Shown: piece after piece, positions 63,717 to 63,780 of the stretch
How positions within the stretch are numbered: the stretch's first letter is position 1
Layout of the letters: the number at the start of each line of letters is the position of its first letter
From: Chlorobaculum sp.
GTDB lineage: Bacteria > Bacteroidota > Chlorobiia > Chlorobiales > Chlorobiaceae
Length of the DNA: 63,780 bases
Assembly: GCA_013334655.1 (NCBI GenBank)
Contig: JAAXXD010000003.1
Span: 1-63,780, forward strand
Reading direction: 5' to 3'
Notes under the pieces: model-generated
Database searches by the model: none
What the model was told of the DNA's origin: nothing
Seen by the model: the letters and a program-made list of their open reading frames with translations, nothing else
Made by a program: the position numbers and the translations under genes

Positions 63717-63780
63717 ATGACCAAAAAGAAAGAGAAAATTCAAGACATCCAGGGCGAGCTGGTCAAGCAACTGCTGCAAC
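63717..63780 (+). CDS. Start of a gene cut by the window edge, possibly an IS256-like transposase
   Basis: ATG 63717 with an AAAGGAG ribosome site 8 nt upstream, reading MTKKKEKIQDIQGELVKQLL and running off the edge. The lysine-rich start followed by ELVKQLL fits IS256-family transposases, but 21 residues are too few to be sure. Confidence 0.4.
   Translation, partial: MTKKKEKIQDIQGELVKQLLQ

Noticed and set aside
1-63780. tRNA, rRNA or CRISPR features
   Set aside because: No cloverleaf with a proper GTTCGAATC arm, no rRNA segment and no spaced direct repeats were seen on either strand; a tRNA scan would settle this.

Overview
This window is about 64 kb of a GC-rich bacterial chromosome around its replication origin. 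The organism is almost certainly a green sulfur bacterium (Chlorobiaceae, Chlorobaculum/Chlorobium-like). The strongest marker is pscC (11165-11785), the three-helix, single-heme cytochrome c subunit of the P840 reaction centre, known to me only from this group. A naturally half-length ClpB, PEP carboxylase, an NfnAB/SudAB-type flavoenzyme and a flavodiiron protein fit the same lineage.

Layout. 1-8 kb: nikR (cut by the window edge), nfnB-nfnA, then hisH-hisA-scpB-rluB-type genes and a helix-hairpin-helix outer-membrane protein. 8-22 kb: ppc divergent from pscC, queF, a methyltransferase/DUF4905/Xer recombinase operon, hpf-hprK, a peptide-binding lipoprotein with an OppB-type permease, ruvB and a TPR protein. 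22-24.6 kb: an AT-rich accessory patch with a small-gene cluster of toxin-antitoxin type, a PIN-domain remnant and an intact IS5-like element with terminal inverted repeats and a 4-bp target duplication. 24.8-28 kb: an acetate transporter, an MFS exporter and a membrane protein. 28-35 kb: a complete, tightly overlapping biotin operon birA-bioB-bioF-bioG-bioC-bioD-bioA with a BirA operator overlapping its probable promoter. 35-39.6 kb: a cell-wall amidase divergent from topA. 39.6-42 kb: a second accessory patch with a four-helix-bundle gene framed by inverted arrays of an AAAGGAC-type nonamer, a HEPN-like gene, a broken dinD and an IS3 remnant.

42-60 kb is the origin region: rlmD, a ROK kinase, a PAP2 phosphatase, then yidC-yidD-rnpA-rpmH leading away from dnaA-dnaN-recF-dciA. 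DnaA boxes lie on both sides of dnaA, which suggests a bipartite oriC. Two perfect 16-bp parS sites flank mnmG 8-10 kb away, beside a flavodiiron protein and a family B DNA polymerase. 60-63.8 kb: a Chlorobi-type unknown gene, batB/batA (VWA proteins), eroded WD40 and DOMON-like pseudogenes, and the start of what may be an IS256-like element.

The most unusual item is the AAAGGAC-array-bounded four-helix-bundle cassette at 39.6-40.3 kb, which has the form of a small mobile element that I cannot name. Many starts lack a clear Shine-Dalgarno sequence, so several start codons were chosen by family homology and are marked as uncertain.
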